From: Oscillospiraceae bacterium
GTDB taxonomy: Bacteria > Bacillota > Clostridia > Oscillospirales > Oscillospiraceae
Assembly: GCA_022793095.1 (NCBI GenBank)
Contig: JAAWCD010000109.1
Span: forward strand, 1 to 64,000
Direction: 5' to 3'
DNA length: 64,000 bases
Under the pieces are notes generated by a model. The model saw nothing but the letters and a program-made list of their open reading frames with translations, searched no databases and had not been told where the DNA came from. A program made the translations under genes and the position numbers. Below, one piece after another: positions 8,465 to 17,422 of this stretch. Each line of letters opens with the position of its first letter. Positions within the stretch are counted from its first letter, which is position 1.

Positions 8465-8538
8465 AGCGGGATTGTGTAAGGGTAGCACAGCAGACTCTGA
8501 CTCTGTATGTGAGGGTTCGAATCCTTCTCCCGCTGCCA
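8465..8538 (+). tRNA. tRNA-Gln (anticodon CTG)
   Basis: Acceptor stem AGCGGGA / TCCCGCT, D arm GTG..CAC, anticodon stem GCAGA / TCTGT with loop CTCTGAC (anticodon CTG, codon CAG), and T arm GAGGG-TTCGAAT-CCTTC. The discriminator is G at 8535, and CCA is encoded at 8536-8538. Confidence 0.95.
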
Positions 8539-8542
8539 AGCG

Positions 8543-8579
8543 AAAAAGCCTTGTACCTTTTGCGGTACAAGGCTTTTTG
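8543..8579 (+). terminator. Terminator after tRNA-Gln
   Basis: AAAAAGCCTTGTACC / GGTACAAGGCTTTTT, a perfect 15-bp stem ending in a T-run, five bases after the CCA. Confidence 0.9.
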
Positions 8580-8714
8580 CTGTTCAAACGGCGAATGACG
8601 AAAAAATCCGCCCGGCCCGGAATTTTGCCCCGCAGCGGATCTTTTGGTGGACGGGAGGGTAAATTCGTGCTATAGTCATTACCGGAAAAAATGATCGAAT
8701 AGGAGGGTTTTACC

Positions 8715-10088
8715 GTGAAACAACCAAGTCCCACCACACCGGCGCGGCCTATTTTGGACGCCCGGCAGCTCGGCGTTCCCAAAATGATGATTCTGGGCCT
8801 CCAACACATGTTCGCCATGTTCGGCGCAACCATTCTGGTCCCCATCATCGTCAGCAGCCAGTACGGCCTGCCTCTGTCCATTCAGACGACCCTGTTCTTC
8901 GCCGGCATCGGAACGCTGTTCTTCCATGTCTGCTCTAAATTCCAGGTGCCCGCCTTTCTGGGCTCCTCCTTCGCCTTTTTGGGCGGCTTTGAGATGGTTT
9001 CCAAGCTGGACTCCGGCATCTATGCCGGCATGACAGCCCAGGACAAGCTCTCCTATGCCTGCGGAGGCATTCTGGTGGCCGGCCTGCTCTACCTGGTCCT
9101 GGCCCTGGTGGTCAAGCTGGCGGGCGTCAAGCGGGTGATGCGCTTCCTGCCGCCGGTGGTCACCGGTCCCATTATTATCTGTATCGGCCTCACCCTGGCA
9201 CCCTCCGCCGTGAACAACGCCTCCATGTGCTGGCCCCTGGCCTTGGTAGCCCTGGCTGTCATCGTGATCTTCAATATCTGGGGCAGGGGCATGTTTAAAA
9301 TCATTCCCATCCTGCTGGGCGTGGTTATTTCCTACCTCGCCGCCCTGCTCATGAACGCCGTGGGCATCACCAACGTGGACGGCAGCGCCATTCTGGACTT
9401 CACCTCTGTGGCGCAGGCCGGTTATCTGGGCCTTCCCCCCTTCCAGCTGGCGAAATTCGACCTTACCGCCATTCTGGTCATGGCCCCCATCGCCATCGCC
9501 ACCATGATGGAGCACATCGGCGACATGTCCGCGATCTCCGCCACGGTGGGAGAGAACTTCGTTGAGGACCCCGGCCTGCACCGTACTTTGATTGGCGACG
9601 GTCTGGCCACCTCCCTGTCCGCCCTGCTGGGGGGACCCGCCAACACCACCTACGGCGAAAACACCGGCGTGCTGGTCCTTTCCAAGGTCCACGACCCCCG
9701 TGTCATCCGGCTGGCGGCCGTGTACGCCATCGTTCTGTCCTTCATCCCCAAAATGGCCAGCGTCATTGGCTCCATGCCTACCGCCATTGTGGGCGGCGTC
9801 TCCTTCATCCTCTACGGCATGATTTCCGCCATCGGCGTGCGGAACATCGTGGAAAATAAAGTTGACTTCACCAACTCCAGAAACCTCATCATCGCGGCGG
9901 TCATTCTGGTCTGCGGCCTGGGCTTCTCCTCCGGCCTGACCTTTACTGTGGCCGGAACCTCCATCACCCTGACCGGCCTGGCTCTGGCCGCCATTGCGGG
10001 CGTGGCGCTGAACGCCATTTTGCCCGGCAAGGATTATGACTTCGGTGTCAATCCCACCGGCGACCAGAACCGGGGGATTCATCAGTAA
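8715..10088 (+). CDS. uraA: Uracil permease (NAT/NCS2 family)
   Basis: Proton-coupled nucleobase transporter, 457 residues, with about 14 hydrophobic helices (two inverted seven-helix repeats). Family landmarks are the first-helix motif GLQHMFAMFGATILVP, a transmembrane segment with MMEHIGDMSA (the Glu/His that bind base in UraA), and GGPANTTYGENTGV (second substrate Glu and NAT signature). These favour uracil over xanthine/urate. GTG at 8715 follows AGGAGGG. It is monocistronic, with a strong bidirectional terminator after it. Confidence 0.92.
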   Translation: MKQPSPTTPARPILDARQLGVPKMMILGLQHMFAMFGATILVPIIVSSQYGLPLSIQTTLFFAGIGTLFFHVCSKFQVPAFLGSSFAFLGGFEMVSKLDSGIYAGMTAQDKLSYACGGILVAGLLYLVLALVVKLAGVKRVMRFLPPVVTGPIIICIGLTLAPSAVNNASMCWPLALVALAVIVIFNIWGRGMFKIIPILLGVVISYLAALLMNAVGITNVDGSAILDFTSVAQAGYLGLPPFQLAKFDLTAILVMAPIAIATMMEHIGDMSAISATVGENFVEDPGLHRTLIGDGLATSLSALLGGPANTTYGENTGVLVLSKVHDPRVIRLAAVYAIVLSFIPKMASVIGSMPTAIVGGVSFILYGMISAIGVRNIVENKVDFTNSRNLIIAAVILVCGLGFSSGLTFTVAGTSITLTGLALAAIAGVALNAILPGKDYDFGVNPTGDQNRGIHQ

Positions 10089-10115
10089 GAAACCCTCATG
10101 CCGCCCAAATAGAAC

Positions 10116-10143
10116 AGCTCCCGGACCGTTTGGTCCGGGAGCT
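10116..10143. terminator. Bidirectional terminator uraA / cation ATPase
   Basis: AGCTCCCGGACC / GGTCCGGGAGCT with loop GTTT, between the converging genes. Confidence 0.65.
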
Positions 10144-10196
10144 CAGTCTGTCGAAAAACGCGGCAGCCTGACGGCCCGATGCGGTCATCGGGCCCT
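10144..10196. repeat. Composite palindromic repeat, second copy
   Basis: CAGTCTGTCGAAAAACGCGG.. matches the palindrome at window positions 1-30 closely. It is followed by the palindrome GGCCCGATG / CATCGGGCC and CCTACA. The second palindrome also occurs at 34270-34297. Confidence 0.6.
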
Positions 10197-10221
10197 ACAC
10201 GGGCGGTATCTGACGAAAAAC

Positions 10222-12825
10222 TCACTGTTTTGTGACTATCTTCCAAATCTGAATAAGCACGGCCGGGCAGAAGGCCAGAAGGACAATCTGGCCCACATTG
10301 CCCAGGGTGAGGGCCTCCGACACCTGGAACAGCCAGCTCAGCCCCGGCACGAACAGTACCGCCGCCAGCAGCGCCGTCCCCAGCAAAAACGCACCCACGC
10401 TGTACCAGTTGGAGCTGATCCCCAGCTTGAAAATGGACGCCTCGCTCCGGCAGTTGAAGCTGTGAAACAGCCGGGCCAGGGTTAAGGTGGAGAAGGCCAT
10501 GGTCATAGCCAGTCCCGGCCCCGCCTGAGCCATGCCAATGTGGTAGCCAGCCATAGTGAATACCGCAATCATCGCTCCCTCCAGTCCGATACGGGCCAGC
10601 AGAGGCTTCGTCAAGATGTGCTCCTTGGGGTCCCTGGGCGGCTGGTCCAGCAGGCCCGCCCTGGCGGGCTCCATGCCAATGGCAATGGCAGGCAGGGAGT
10701 CGGTGAGCAGGTTGATGAACAGCAGATGAACTGGGGCGAAAGGCACGGACAGTCCGGCGATGGAGGTGTACAGCACCCCCAGAATGGCCGCCATGTTGCC
10801 TGACAGCAGAAACCGAATGGCGTTCTTAATGTTCGTGTAAACCGCCCGGCCGTTGGTCACAGCCTTGACAATGGTGGCGAAATTGTCGTCTGTCAGAATC
10901 ATGGAGGCGGCATCCTTGCTGACCTCCGTGCCCGTGATGCCCATGGCCACGCCGATATCCGCCTTCTTCAGGGCCGGGGCGTCGTTGACGCCGTCGCCAG
11001 TCATGGACACAATACACCCCCGCTTCTGCCAGCGGTCCACAATCCGGATCTTGTGCTCCGGAGATACACGGGCGTAGACCGCCACCTTTTCCAGCAGCCG
11101 GTCCAGCCCTTCGTCGCTCATGGCGTCCAGCTCCGGCCCGGACAGGGCCATGTCTCCCTCCTGGAAAATTCCAATCTGCTTGGCGATGGCCGTGGCAGTC
11201 ACCTTGTGGTCGCCAGTAATCATGATGGTGCGGATGCCGCCCCGCTTGGCGTCCGCCACCGCCTGCTTTGACTCCTCGCGGGGCGGGTCCATCATGGAAA
11301 TGAGGCCGATAAAGGTGAAGTCCCGCTCGTCCTCCAGCGTCAAGGGCCGGAGGGAATCAAGTTCCCGCCGGGCAAAGGCCAACACTCGAAGGCCCTCCTC
11401 CGACAGCTGCCGGTTGACCTCCGAAACGCGCTGCCGGTCCTCCTCCGTAATGGGCCTGGGCCCCTGCGCGGTGAGTATCCGGGCGGAACGGGAGAGCAGC
11501 ACATCCATAGCCCCCTTGGTGTACAGAACGGGCCCGCCTTCTGTGTCAAACAAGGCGCTCATCAGCTTCCGGTCCGAGTCAAAGGCCAGCTCGGAAATCC
11601 GGGGGTGCTGCTGGCGGTACGCCTGCTCAAAGACAAAGTACTTCTGCCCCAGATTGACCAGCGCCACCTCCGTGGGGTCGCCCAGCTCTTGGCCATCCCG
11701 GCTGGTAGCGTCGTTGGCCAGCACTGCGGACTTCAAAAGCTGATACCAGACGGGATTGGAGAAGTCCATCTCTTCCGCCTCCGCCAAGGTGAAGCCGGCG
11801 TAGACCTTCTGCACCGTCATCTTGTTCTGGGTCAGAGTGCCGGTCTTGTCCGAGCAGATGACAGACACGGCGCCCAGGCTTTCCACGGCCTTGAGCTCCT
11901 TCATAATGGCGTTTTCACGGGCCATTTTCTGGGTGCCGATGGCCTGGACAATGGTGACGATGGAGGACAGCGCCTCGGGAATGGCAGCCACTGCCAGGGC
12001 CACGGCGAACATCAGGGAGTCCAGCAGCGGCATCTGACGCCAGAGGGACAGGCCGAACACCAGCACACAGATGACCAGAATGGCGGCTGCCAGCTTTTTG
12101 CTGAAGCCGTCCAAGCTGATTTGCAGGGGCGTTTTTTTCTGCTGGGTCTGGTTCATCAGGGCGGCGATTTTGCCGATTTCCGTGTCCATGCCCGTGCCGG
12201 TGACCACCGCCAGGGCCCGGCCGTAGGTGACAAGGGAACCGGAAAAGACCATGTTCTTCTGGTCTCCCAGGGCCACCTCCTCCGCGGTGATAACCTCGCT
12301 GGTCTTATTCACGCCTTCGCTCTCGCCGGTGAGGGAGCTTTCGTTGACCTGGAGGGCGTAGTTTTCCACCACCCGGCCATCCGCCGGCACCAAATCTCCG
12401 GCCTCCAGCACCAGCAGGTCGCCGGGCACCAGCTCGCGGGAGGGAATGGGGATGGTCTCCCCGTCCCGGACAGCCTTGGCGGTGGGCGCGGACAGGGCTT
12501 TCAGGCTGTCCAGGGATTTTTCCGCCTTGAAATGCTGGACTGTGCCCAAAATGGCGTTGAGAATCAGCACGGCGAAGATGACAATGGTGCTCTCCCCGCT
12601 GCCGGAGGCGGCGGAAATCACGGCGGCCGCGATGAGAATGACCACCATCAGGTCCTTGAACTGGCTCAGAAAGACCTTCAGGACTCCGTCTTTTTGCTGC
12701 TCTGCCAGAGCGTTGGGGCCGTACCGGGCCAGCCGCTCCGCCGCCTGAGCGGCAGTGAGGCCGGCCTCTCCCGTCTGGAACTCCTGACGGACAGACGCGG
12801 CAGTTTCTCGGAAGTATGATTTCAT
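10222..12825 (-). CDS. P2-type cation-transporting ATPase (Ca2+/Mn2+)
   Basis: An 867-residue P-type ATPase of the SERCA/PMR1 type. Visible parts: an N-terminal cation-ATPase domain; TM4 motif AAIPEALSS; phosphorylation site SDKTGTLTQN; nucleotide-binding domain; hinge MTGDGVNDAPALKKADIG; TM6 motif INLLTDSLPAIAIGMEP (Asn/Asp ion ligands); and C-terminal helices. Sequence alone suggests Ca2+, but the gene lies behind a yybP-ykoY manganese riboswitch. Related Lactococcus and Streptococcus pumps (YoaB, MgtA) are controlled the same way and export Mn2+. I favour Mn2+, or Mn2+ plus Ca2+, export. Confidence 0.93.
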   Translation of the reverse strand: MKSYFRETAASVRQEFQTGEAGLTAAQAAERLARYGPNALAEQQKDGVLKVFLSQFKDLMVVILIAAAVISAASGSGESTIVIFAVLILNAILGTVQHFKAEKSLDSLKALSAPTAKAVRDGETIPIPSRELVPGDLLVLEAGDLVPADGRVVENYALQVNESSLTGESEGVNKTSEVITAEEVALGDQKNMVFSGSLVTYGRALAVVTGTGMDTEIGKIAALMNQTQQKKTPLQISLDGFSKKLAAAILVICVLVFGLSLWRQMPLLDSLMFAVALAVAAIPEALSSIVTIVQAIGTQKMARENAIMKELKAVESLGAVSVICSDKTGTLTQNKMTVQKVYAGFTLAEAEEMDFSNPVWYQLLKSAVLANDATSRDGQELGDPTEVALVNLGQKYFVFEQAYRQQHPRISELAFDSDRKLMSALFDTEGGPVLYTKGAMDVLLSRSARILTAQGPRPITEEDRQRVSEVNRQLSEEGLRVLAFARRELDSLRPLTLEDERDFTFIGLISMMDPPREESKQAVADAKRGGIRTIMITGDHKVTATAIAKQIGIFQEGDMALSGPELDAMSDEGLDRLLEKVAVYARVSPEHKIRIVDRWQKRGCIVSMTGDGVNDAPALKKADIGVAMGITGTEVSKDAASMILTDDNFATIVKAVTNGRAVYTNIKNAIRFLLSGNMAAILGVLYTSIAGLSVPFAPVHLLFINLLTDSLPAIAIGMEPARAGLLDQPPRDPKEHILTKPLLARIGLEGAMIAVFTMAGYHIGMAQAGPGLAMTMAFSTLTLARLFHSFNCRSEASIFKLGISSNWYSVGAFLLGTALLAAVLFVPGLSWLFQVSEALTLGNVGQIVLLAFCPAVLIQIWKIVTKQ

Positions 12826-12888
12826 GTGCGCTGCTTCACCCTTTCTTTCTGTTGGGAAGTCCTTTTATCTGCGTTTGGGAAAATAAAA

Positions 12889-12948
12889 AAGACTTTTTGC
12901 TATGATTATTCACGGAATCCCGCAGAAATAATCACACCAAAAAGTCTT
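12889..12948 (-). terminator. Intrinsic terminator of the Mn riboswitch expression platform
   Basis: Minus-strand 22-base arms starting AAGACTTTTTGGTGTGATT are almost fully complementary to 12889-12910, followed by UUUUUUAUUUU. The 5' arm contains the 3' strand of aptamer helix P1, so the two structures exclude each other. Confidence 0.85.
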
Positions 12949-13047
12949 GTTACCGGCTTCAGCCGCCGGCCCATGCAACAGGCGCTGCCAGACGGGCGGA
13001 GCCGGGTTTGTTGCTGCATGACGAAGAACTACTCCCTTTTCACTATG
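12933..13047 (-). promoter_or_regulatory. yybP-ykoY manganese riboswitch
   Basis: The minus-strand leader of the ATPase carries both conserved aptamer segments. AAAAGGGAGUAG (plus 13029-13040) matches the 5' loop, and GUAACAAGAC (around 12942-12952) matches the 3' loop. A closing helix P1 of about 12 pairs with one mismatch joins CAUAGUGAAAAG to CUUUUUGGUGUG. Inside are helices AUGC.GCAACA/UGUUGCAU and CCGGC/GCCGG. P1 and the terminator share a strand, so ligand binding should free transcription (an ON switch). The family binds Mn2+. Confidence 0.85.
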
Positions 13048-13071
13048 ACAGTAGATTCAGTTGTCTCTATT

Positions 13072-13100
13072 ATCTTACTCCATCCCGGCCGGTTTGTCAA
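13072..13100 (-). promoter_or_regulatory. Promoter of the Mn-riboswitch / ATPase unit
   Basis: Minus strand TTGACA (13095-13100), 17 bases, TAAGAT (13072-13077), about 25 bases before aptamer P1. Confidence 0.75.
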
Positions 13101-13130
13101 GGGGGTTCTCCACACCTAAAAAACTCCCCT

Positions 13131-13159
13131 TTTACTTTTTTACATTTCTGTGCTAAAAT
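13131..13159 (+). promoter_or_regulatory. Promoter of the moxR operon
   Basis: TTTACT (13131-13136), 17 bases, TAAAAT (13154-13159), 42 bases upstream of the moxR start codon. Confidence 0.5.
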
Positions 13160-13201
13160 GATAACGTTCACTGATTCCCAAACGACGCAAAGGAGAACCC
13201 A

Positions 13202-14122
13202 ATGAAGCAAGTTGAAGCCATTGTAAGTGAAGTTCGTTCTGTCATGGTGGGCAAGGACGAGGCGGTGGTGAAAACCCTGCTGGCCATCCTGGCCGGAGGA
13301 CATATTCTCATGGAGGACATCCCCGGCGTGGGAAAAACCACGCTGGCCGTCACCTTTTCCAAGGTGCTTGGCCTGAGCTACCGCCGGGTTCAGTTCACCC
13401 CCGACGTGTTACCCAGCGATATCACCGGCTTTTCCGTCTACGACCGGAACACCGGCGAATTCCGATATCAGCCCGGCGCGGTGCTGTGCAACCTGTTCCT
13501 GGCCGACGAGCTGAACCGGGCCACCAGCCGTACCCAGTCCGCCCTTCTCGAGGCCATGGAGGAAGGACAGGTCACTGTGGACGGTCAGAGCCGCCCGGTG
13601 CCTCAGCCCTTTATCGTCCTGGCTACCCAGAACCCAGCCGGAGCCAAGGGCACTCAGCTCCTTCCAGACTCTCAGCTGGACCGGTTTATGATCCGCCTCT
13701 CTCTGGGCTATCCAACGCCGGAGGAAGAGGCGGAGATGATCCGCCGCAAGCAGCAGGGCAAAACGGTTCAGACCGCGCAGGCCGTGGTGGACCTGGACGG
13801 CCTGGCCCGGATGCGGGCGGAGGCGGCCCAGGTCTTTGTCAAGGACAATCTTATTGACTACATCGTCCGGCTGGTTTCCGCCACCCGGAACCACCCCATG
13901 ATCCGTCAGGGGGGCAGCCCCCGGGCTTCCCTGGCCCTGACCGCCATGGCCAAGGCTGCCGCCTGGGTCAACGGCCGGGATTACGTGGTCCCCGCCGACG
14001 TGCGGATGATCTTCCGGGACGTGATGGAGCACCGGCTCATCTGGGCCCCCGAGTGCACGGCTGGCCGGGCCTCTCTGCTGCGGGATCTGTTCAAGCAGGT
14101 CACCCCGCCCCAAATCAAGTAA
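13202..14122 (+). CDS. MoxR-family AAA+ ATPase
   Basis: A 306-residue MoxR ATPase, a chaperone-like AAA+ protein that works with a DUF58 partner. Walker A is PGVGKTT (residues 41-47), Walker B is FLADELNRA, and sensor 1 is VLATQNP, with the arginine-rich lid domain after residue 190. ATG at 13202 follows AAGGAG. The stop codon overlaps the DUF58 start (TAATG). MoxR-DUF58-transglutaminase is a recurrent three-gene set thought to act in envelope assembly; the exact role is not established. Confidence 0.93.
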   Translation: MKQVEAIVSEVRSVMVGKDEAVVKTLLAILAGGHILMEDIPGVGKTTLAVTFSKVLGLSYRRVQFTPDVLPSDITGFSVYDRNTGEFRYQPGAVLCNLFLADELNRATSRTQSALLEAMEEGQVTVDGQSRPVPQPFIVLATQNPAGAKGTQLLPDSQLDRFMIRLSLGYPTPEEEAEMIRRKQQGKTVQTAQAVVDLDGLARMRAEAAQVFVKDNLIDYIVRLVSATRNHPMIRQGGSPRASLALTAMAKAAAWVNGRDYVVPADVRMIFRDVMEHRLIWAPECTAGRASLLRDLFKQVTPPQIK

Positions 14123-15102
14123 TGGGGCCCGGCAAAGGACTCTGGTGCTGGCTGGCCGTTCTGGGGGGATTGCTGGCCCTGTACCGGGTGTATGAAGGCT
14201 GGCTGGCGGAGGCCCTCCTTCTGGCTGCCCTGGCCCTGCCCCTTTTGTCCCTTCTGCTCAGCCTGCCCGGCCTCCTCACCGCCCGTCTCAGACTGGAATC
14301 CGGCGGGACCGTCCTTCGGGGCCAGCCGGGAGAGGTCCGGCTCATGTTTGTCCGTCCCCGCTGGACACTGCCGCTGCCGGTCCGTGTCCGGCTGAGGCTG
14401 GTCAACCGGCGAACCGGCAGCGCTCAGCGCCAGACCGTGCGGAGCACCCTCCAACGCGCCCTTCCCGTGGATACGGAACAGTGCGGCGTGGTCTGCTGCA
14501 CTGTGGAGCGGGCCCGGTGCTATGATTTGCTGTCCCTGGTCTACGTCCGCTTGAGAAGCGGCGGAGACCGCCTCCCGGACGGAACCCGTTTGGGCGCTCA
14601 GGTGGAGGTGCTGGTTCTGCCCCGGCCCCGGCCTCCGGCTGTGGAGCCGGAGCTGGAGCCTGAGACGGCGGTGAAGCTCTTTCCCAAGTACGGCGGAGGC
14701 TTTGCCGAGGACCACGACCTGCGGGAGTACCGGCCCGGCGACCCGCTGAACAGCCTTCATTGGAAAGCCAGCGCCAAGCTGGACCAGCCTGTGGTCCGGG
14801 AGCCTCTGGTTCCCCTGAGTCAGGACCGGCTGGTCACCTTCTCTTCCGGCCCGGACCGGCTTGAGGAGACGCTTGACCTGCTCTACTGGCTCTGCCTCCG
14901 GCTGAGCCAGCGGGGGGACGAGTACCAGTTGGGCTGGAAGGAGGGCGGAACCGGGCGCTGGGTTCCCGTGACCGCACCGGAGGAGGTTCAGCCCGCCTTT
15001 TACCGGCTGCTGTCCGCCCGGCCGGACGGCGTGCCCCCGATTGACCAGGGCGCTGTTCTCTGCCGCTTTCACGTGGAAAAGGGGGAGGTGTCTGTCCTGT
15101 GA
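14122..15102 (+). CDS. DUF58 domain protein
   Basis: A 326-residue protein starting at the ATG that overlaps the moxR stop. Two hydrophobic helices near the N-terminus (about 7-55) anchor it to the membrane. The C-terminal half carries the DUF58 core with the diagnostic run DLREYRPGDPLNSLHWKASA followed by VVREP. DUF58 proteins have a vWA-like fold and are partners of MoxR ATPases. A longer frame from 14053 is unlikely because it overlaps moxR by 70 bases without an RBS. Confidence 0.9.
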   Translation: MGPGKGLWCWLAVLGGLLALYRVYEGWLAEALLLAALALPLLSLLLSLPGLLTARLRLESGGTVLRGQPGEVRLMFVRPRWTLPLPVRVRLRLVNRRTGSAQRQTVRSTLQRALPVDTEQCGVVCCTVERARCYDLLSLVYVRLRSGGDRLPDGTRLGAQVEVLVLPRPRPPAVEPELEPETAVKLFPKYGGGFAEDHDLREYRPGDPLNSLHWKASAKLDQPVVREPLVPLSQDRLVTFSSGPDRLEETLDLLYWLCLRLSQRGDEYQLGWKEGGTGRWVPVTAPEEVQPAFYRLLSARPDGVPPIDQGAVLCRFHVEKGEVSVL

Positions 15103-17234
15103 AACGTTGGGAATGGGCGCTGAACGCACTGGCCAATCTGCTGCTTTTGCTGCTGGTGGTGTACAGCCTCCTTTATCTGGCTGTTCACGCCTTTGATTTG
15201 AACTGCGATTTGAACCGGCTTTCTCTGGTACTTCTGCCTGTGTGCCTGCTGTTCTGGGTCTTCTTCTGCTTCCGGCGCAGCCGCCTGTTTCTGGCGGCGG
15301 TGCTGGCGGCCGCGTCATCCCTGGCCCTCTGGAACCGGGGCGGTGACTTTTGGGGCCGGGCTTCAGAGAGCATGGAGGTCATCCTCTCCCAGGCCGCGGC
15401 CTGCTACGCCAGCGCCTACGGCTGGGTGTCCTTTGACCTTGCCCCAGCGGAGGGCGACGGCACCCTCTGCCTGCTGATCGTGGGGTGCCTGCTGGCAATG
15501 TACTTCGGGTGGGCGCTGAACTCCATGAGCACCCATCCCCTTTGGGCCCTGGGCGGATCGGCCCTGCTGTTCGCTCCTCTCGCCGCCATTCACGGCTACC
15601 CGGAGCCTCTGCCTATGGCGGGGCTGCTGGCCTTTTGGGCGCTGCTGCTGCTCTCCGCCGGCCTGCGGCAGCAGCGGGAACCTTCCGCCGGGCTGACCAC
15701 CCTGGTCTTGACCCCGTTGGTGGGCCTTCTGCTGGTCCTGGGGCTGACCGCCCTCCAGCCGGCGAATTACCAGCCAAATCCCTACCTGCACGCCTTTGCC
15801 GGCCGGGCGGCGGAGCTCTGGGAGGAGACGGTTTCCGCGGTCTACTCCAAGGAGGATCCGGGCCAGGCGGATCCCCAGCCGTCCCAGGCGGCAAACACGC
15901 CGGAAGCGTCCCAGCCGGTGCCGGAAGCACCTGGCTGGCGGGCCGACCAGGCCACCGGGGAGCGCCAGGGCCGGAGGACTGCCATTGATCTGACAGAGCT
16001 CGGGCCCCTGAGGCAGAGCCAAGTCACCATCATGCGGGTCAATTCCGACCGGTCGGGGACCACCTACCTCCGGGGCATCTCCATGGGGGATTACACCGGG
16101 AGCACCTGGGAGCCTGCACATCTGTCGGAAAGCGCATGGGCTTACTCGGCGGGAAAATCGGCGCTGGCCGCCGGCGGACAGATGGGACACATGCAGGTCC
16201 ACATGCTTCAATACTCGGCCATCAGCTATCTGCCCTACTACTATTGTCCGCCGGATGACCTGGCCGTAAGCGATGTGTCTCTGCGCCTGATGGGCGAGGA
16301 CCAAGAGGAGCGGGACTATGTGTTCTATGACGGGCCGCTTTCCGCGCTGCTGTCCCATGCCGCAAGCGGCTATGATGATAGGATTTACCATGACTACACC
16401 CAGCTTCCCGACGCCACCCGATCAGCTCTGCTCCAGCTGGCGGAGGAGGTGGGCCTGACGGGCGAGCGGGTGGAGCTCATCGAGCAGGTGGCGGACTACA
16501 TCCAGAACACGGCGGTCTATGAGACCGAGATGGAGCCCTTCCCCGAGGGGTCAGATTACGCGGTGTACTTTCTCACCGAGGCGAAGGAGGGCTACTGCGT
16601 CCACTTTGCCACGGCAGCCACCGCCCTGTACCGGGCCCTGGGCATTCCAGCCCGGCTGGTCAGCGGCTTTGTCTTCCAGGCCAAGGCGAACGAATGGACG
16701 CCGGTCACCGGCGAGCACGCTCATGCCTGGGTGGAGGTCTACCTGGACGGGGTGGGCTGGGCACCGGTGGAGGTCACCGGCATTGTGGACGGCGAGCCTC
16801 TGACAGAAGCGCCGGAGGACAAGCCTCAGACGCCGGAGGAGGAGCCGGAGCCGGAGGAAACAGCCGCCCGGCCCGCCTGGACCGGGCCGGTTCTGAAGGC
16901 TTTGTCAGTGGTACTGGGTCTGGCGGCGGCGGTTGGGCTGATTGTTCTGCGCCGGAGGCTGGTGTTGGCCTGGCGGGCGCGCCGGTTCGGGAGCCGGGAC
17001 CCCAATCGGGGAGCGGTCCGACTGCGGCAGTATGCCCGCAGGCTGGAAAAGCGGGGCGTCCCCTTCCCGGAGGCGCTGGAGGAGCTGGCCCAGCGGGCCT
17101 GCTTCGGCAGCAGGCCGGTTCTGCCGGAGGAGCTGGAGCGCTGCCGCGAGCAGGTGGAGGCCGGAGTCAGGGTTCTGGTGGAAACCGCGCCCAAGTGGAA
17201 GCGGATCTGGCTGCAATATGGACCCTGCCTGTAG
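15099..17234 (+). CDS. TgpA-like transglutaminase-domain membrane protein
   Basis: A 711-residue protein starting with GTG that overlaps the DUF58 stop (GTGA). Layout: about six N-terminal membrane helices (residues 5-230), an extracytoplasmic region, and a transglutaminase-like core with Cys500 (EGYCVHFATA), His542 (GEHAHAWVEV) and an acidic third residue in APVEVTG where Asp is usual. A Glu/Pro-rich linker, one more membrane helix (about 596-617) and a cytosolic DUF4129-like tail follow. This is the TgpA arrangement. It likely acts on cell-surface protein or peptidoglycan; the substrate is unknown. Confidence 0.9.
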   Translation: MKRWEWALNALANLLLLLLVVYSLLYLAVHAFDLNCDLNRLSLVLLPVCLLFWVFFCFRRSRLFLAAVLAAASSLALWNRGGDFWGRASESMEVILSQAAACYASAYGWVSFDLAPAEGDGTLCLLIVGCLLAMYFGWALNSMSTHPLWALGGSALLFAPLAAIHGYPEPLPMAGLLAFWALLLLSAGLRQQREPSAGLTTLVLTPLVGLLLVLGLTALQPANYQPNPYLHAFAGRAAELWEETVSAVYSKEDPGQADPQPSQAANTPEASQPVPEAPGWRADQATGERQGRRTAIDLTELGPLRQSQVTIMRVNSDRSGTTYLRGISMGDYTGSTWEPAHLSESAWAYSAGKSALAAGGQMGHMQVHMLQYSAISYLPYYYCPPDDLAVSDVSLRLMGEDQEERDYVFYDGPLSALLSHAASGYDDRIYHDYTQLPDATRSALLQLAEEVGLTGERVELIEQVADYIQNTAVYETEMEPFPEGSDYAVYFLTEAKEGYCVHFATAATALYRALGIPARLVSGFVFQAKANEWTPVTGEHAHAWVEVYLDGVGWAPVEVTGIVDGEPLTEAPEDKPQTPEEEPEPEETAARPAWTGPVLKALSVVLGLAAAVGLIVLRRRLVLAWRARRFGSRDPNRGAVRLRQYARRLEKRGVPFPEALEELAQRACFGSRPVLPEELERCREQVEAGVRVLVETAPKWKRIWLQYGPCL

Positions 17235-17235
17235 A

Positions 17236-17284
17236 TTAAAGTTCTTTTTGCTTCTTTTTCTTGAAAGAAAAAGAAGCAAAAACA
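17236..17284. repeat. A/T palindromic repeat (left half plus hairpin)
   Basis: TTAAAGTTCTTTTTGC followed by the TTCTTTTTCTT / AAGAAAAAGAA hairpin and GCAAAAA, directly after the transglutaminase gene stop. Confidence 0.85.
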
Positions 17285-17326
17285 AACGCCGGCTGCCGGG
17301 GAGCTTCCCCGGCAGCCGGCGTTTTT
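17285..17326 (+). terminator. Terminator of the MoxR operon
   Basis: CGCCGGCTGCCGGGG / CCCCGGCAGCCGGCG with a T-run. Downstream to 17422 are further GC hairpins that face the converging livF. Confidence 0.85.
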
Positions 17327-17422
17327 CCAGCATGGGCACAGAATGAGCGTTGGGCTCTGCCCAAGCCCGCCGGGGCTTTGCCCCGGACCCCACCGCCCTT
17401 TGAAAAGGGCGGCCCTAAACTT

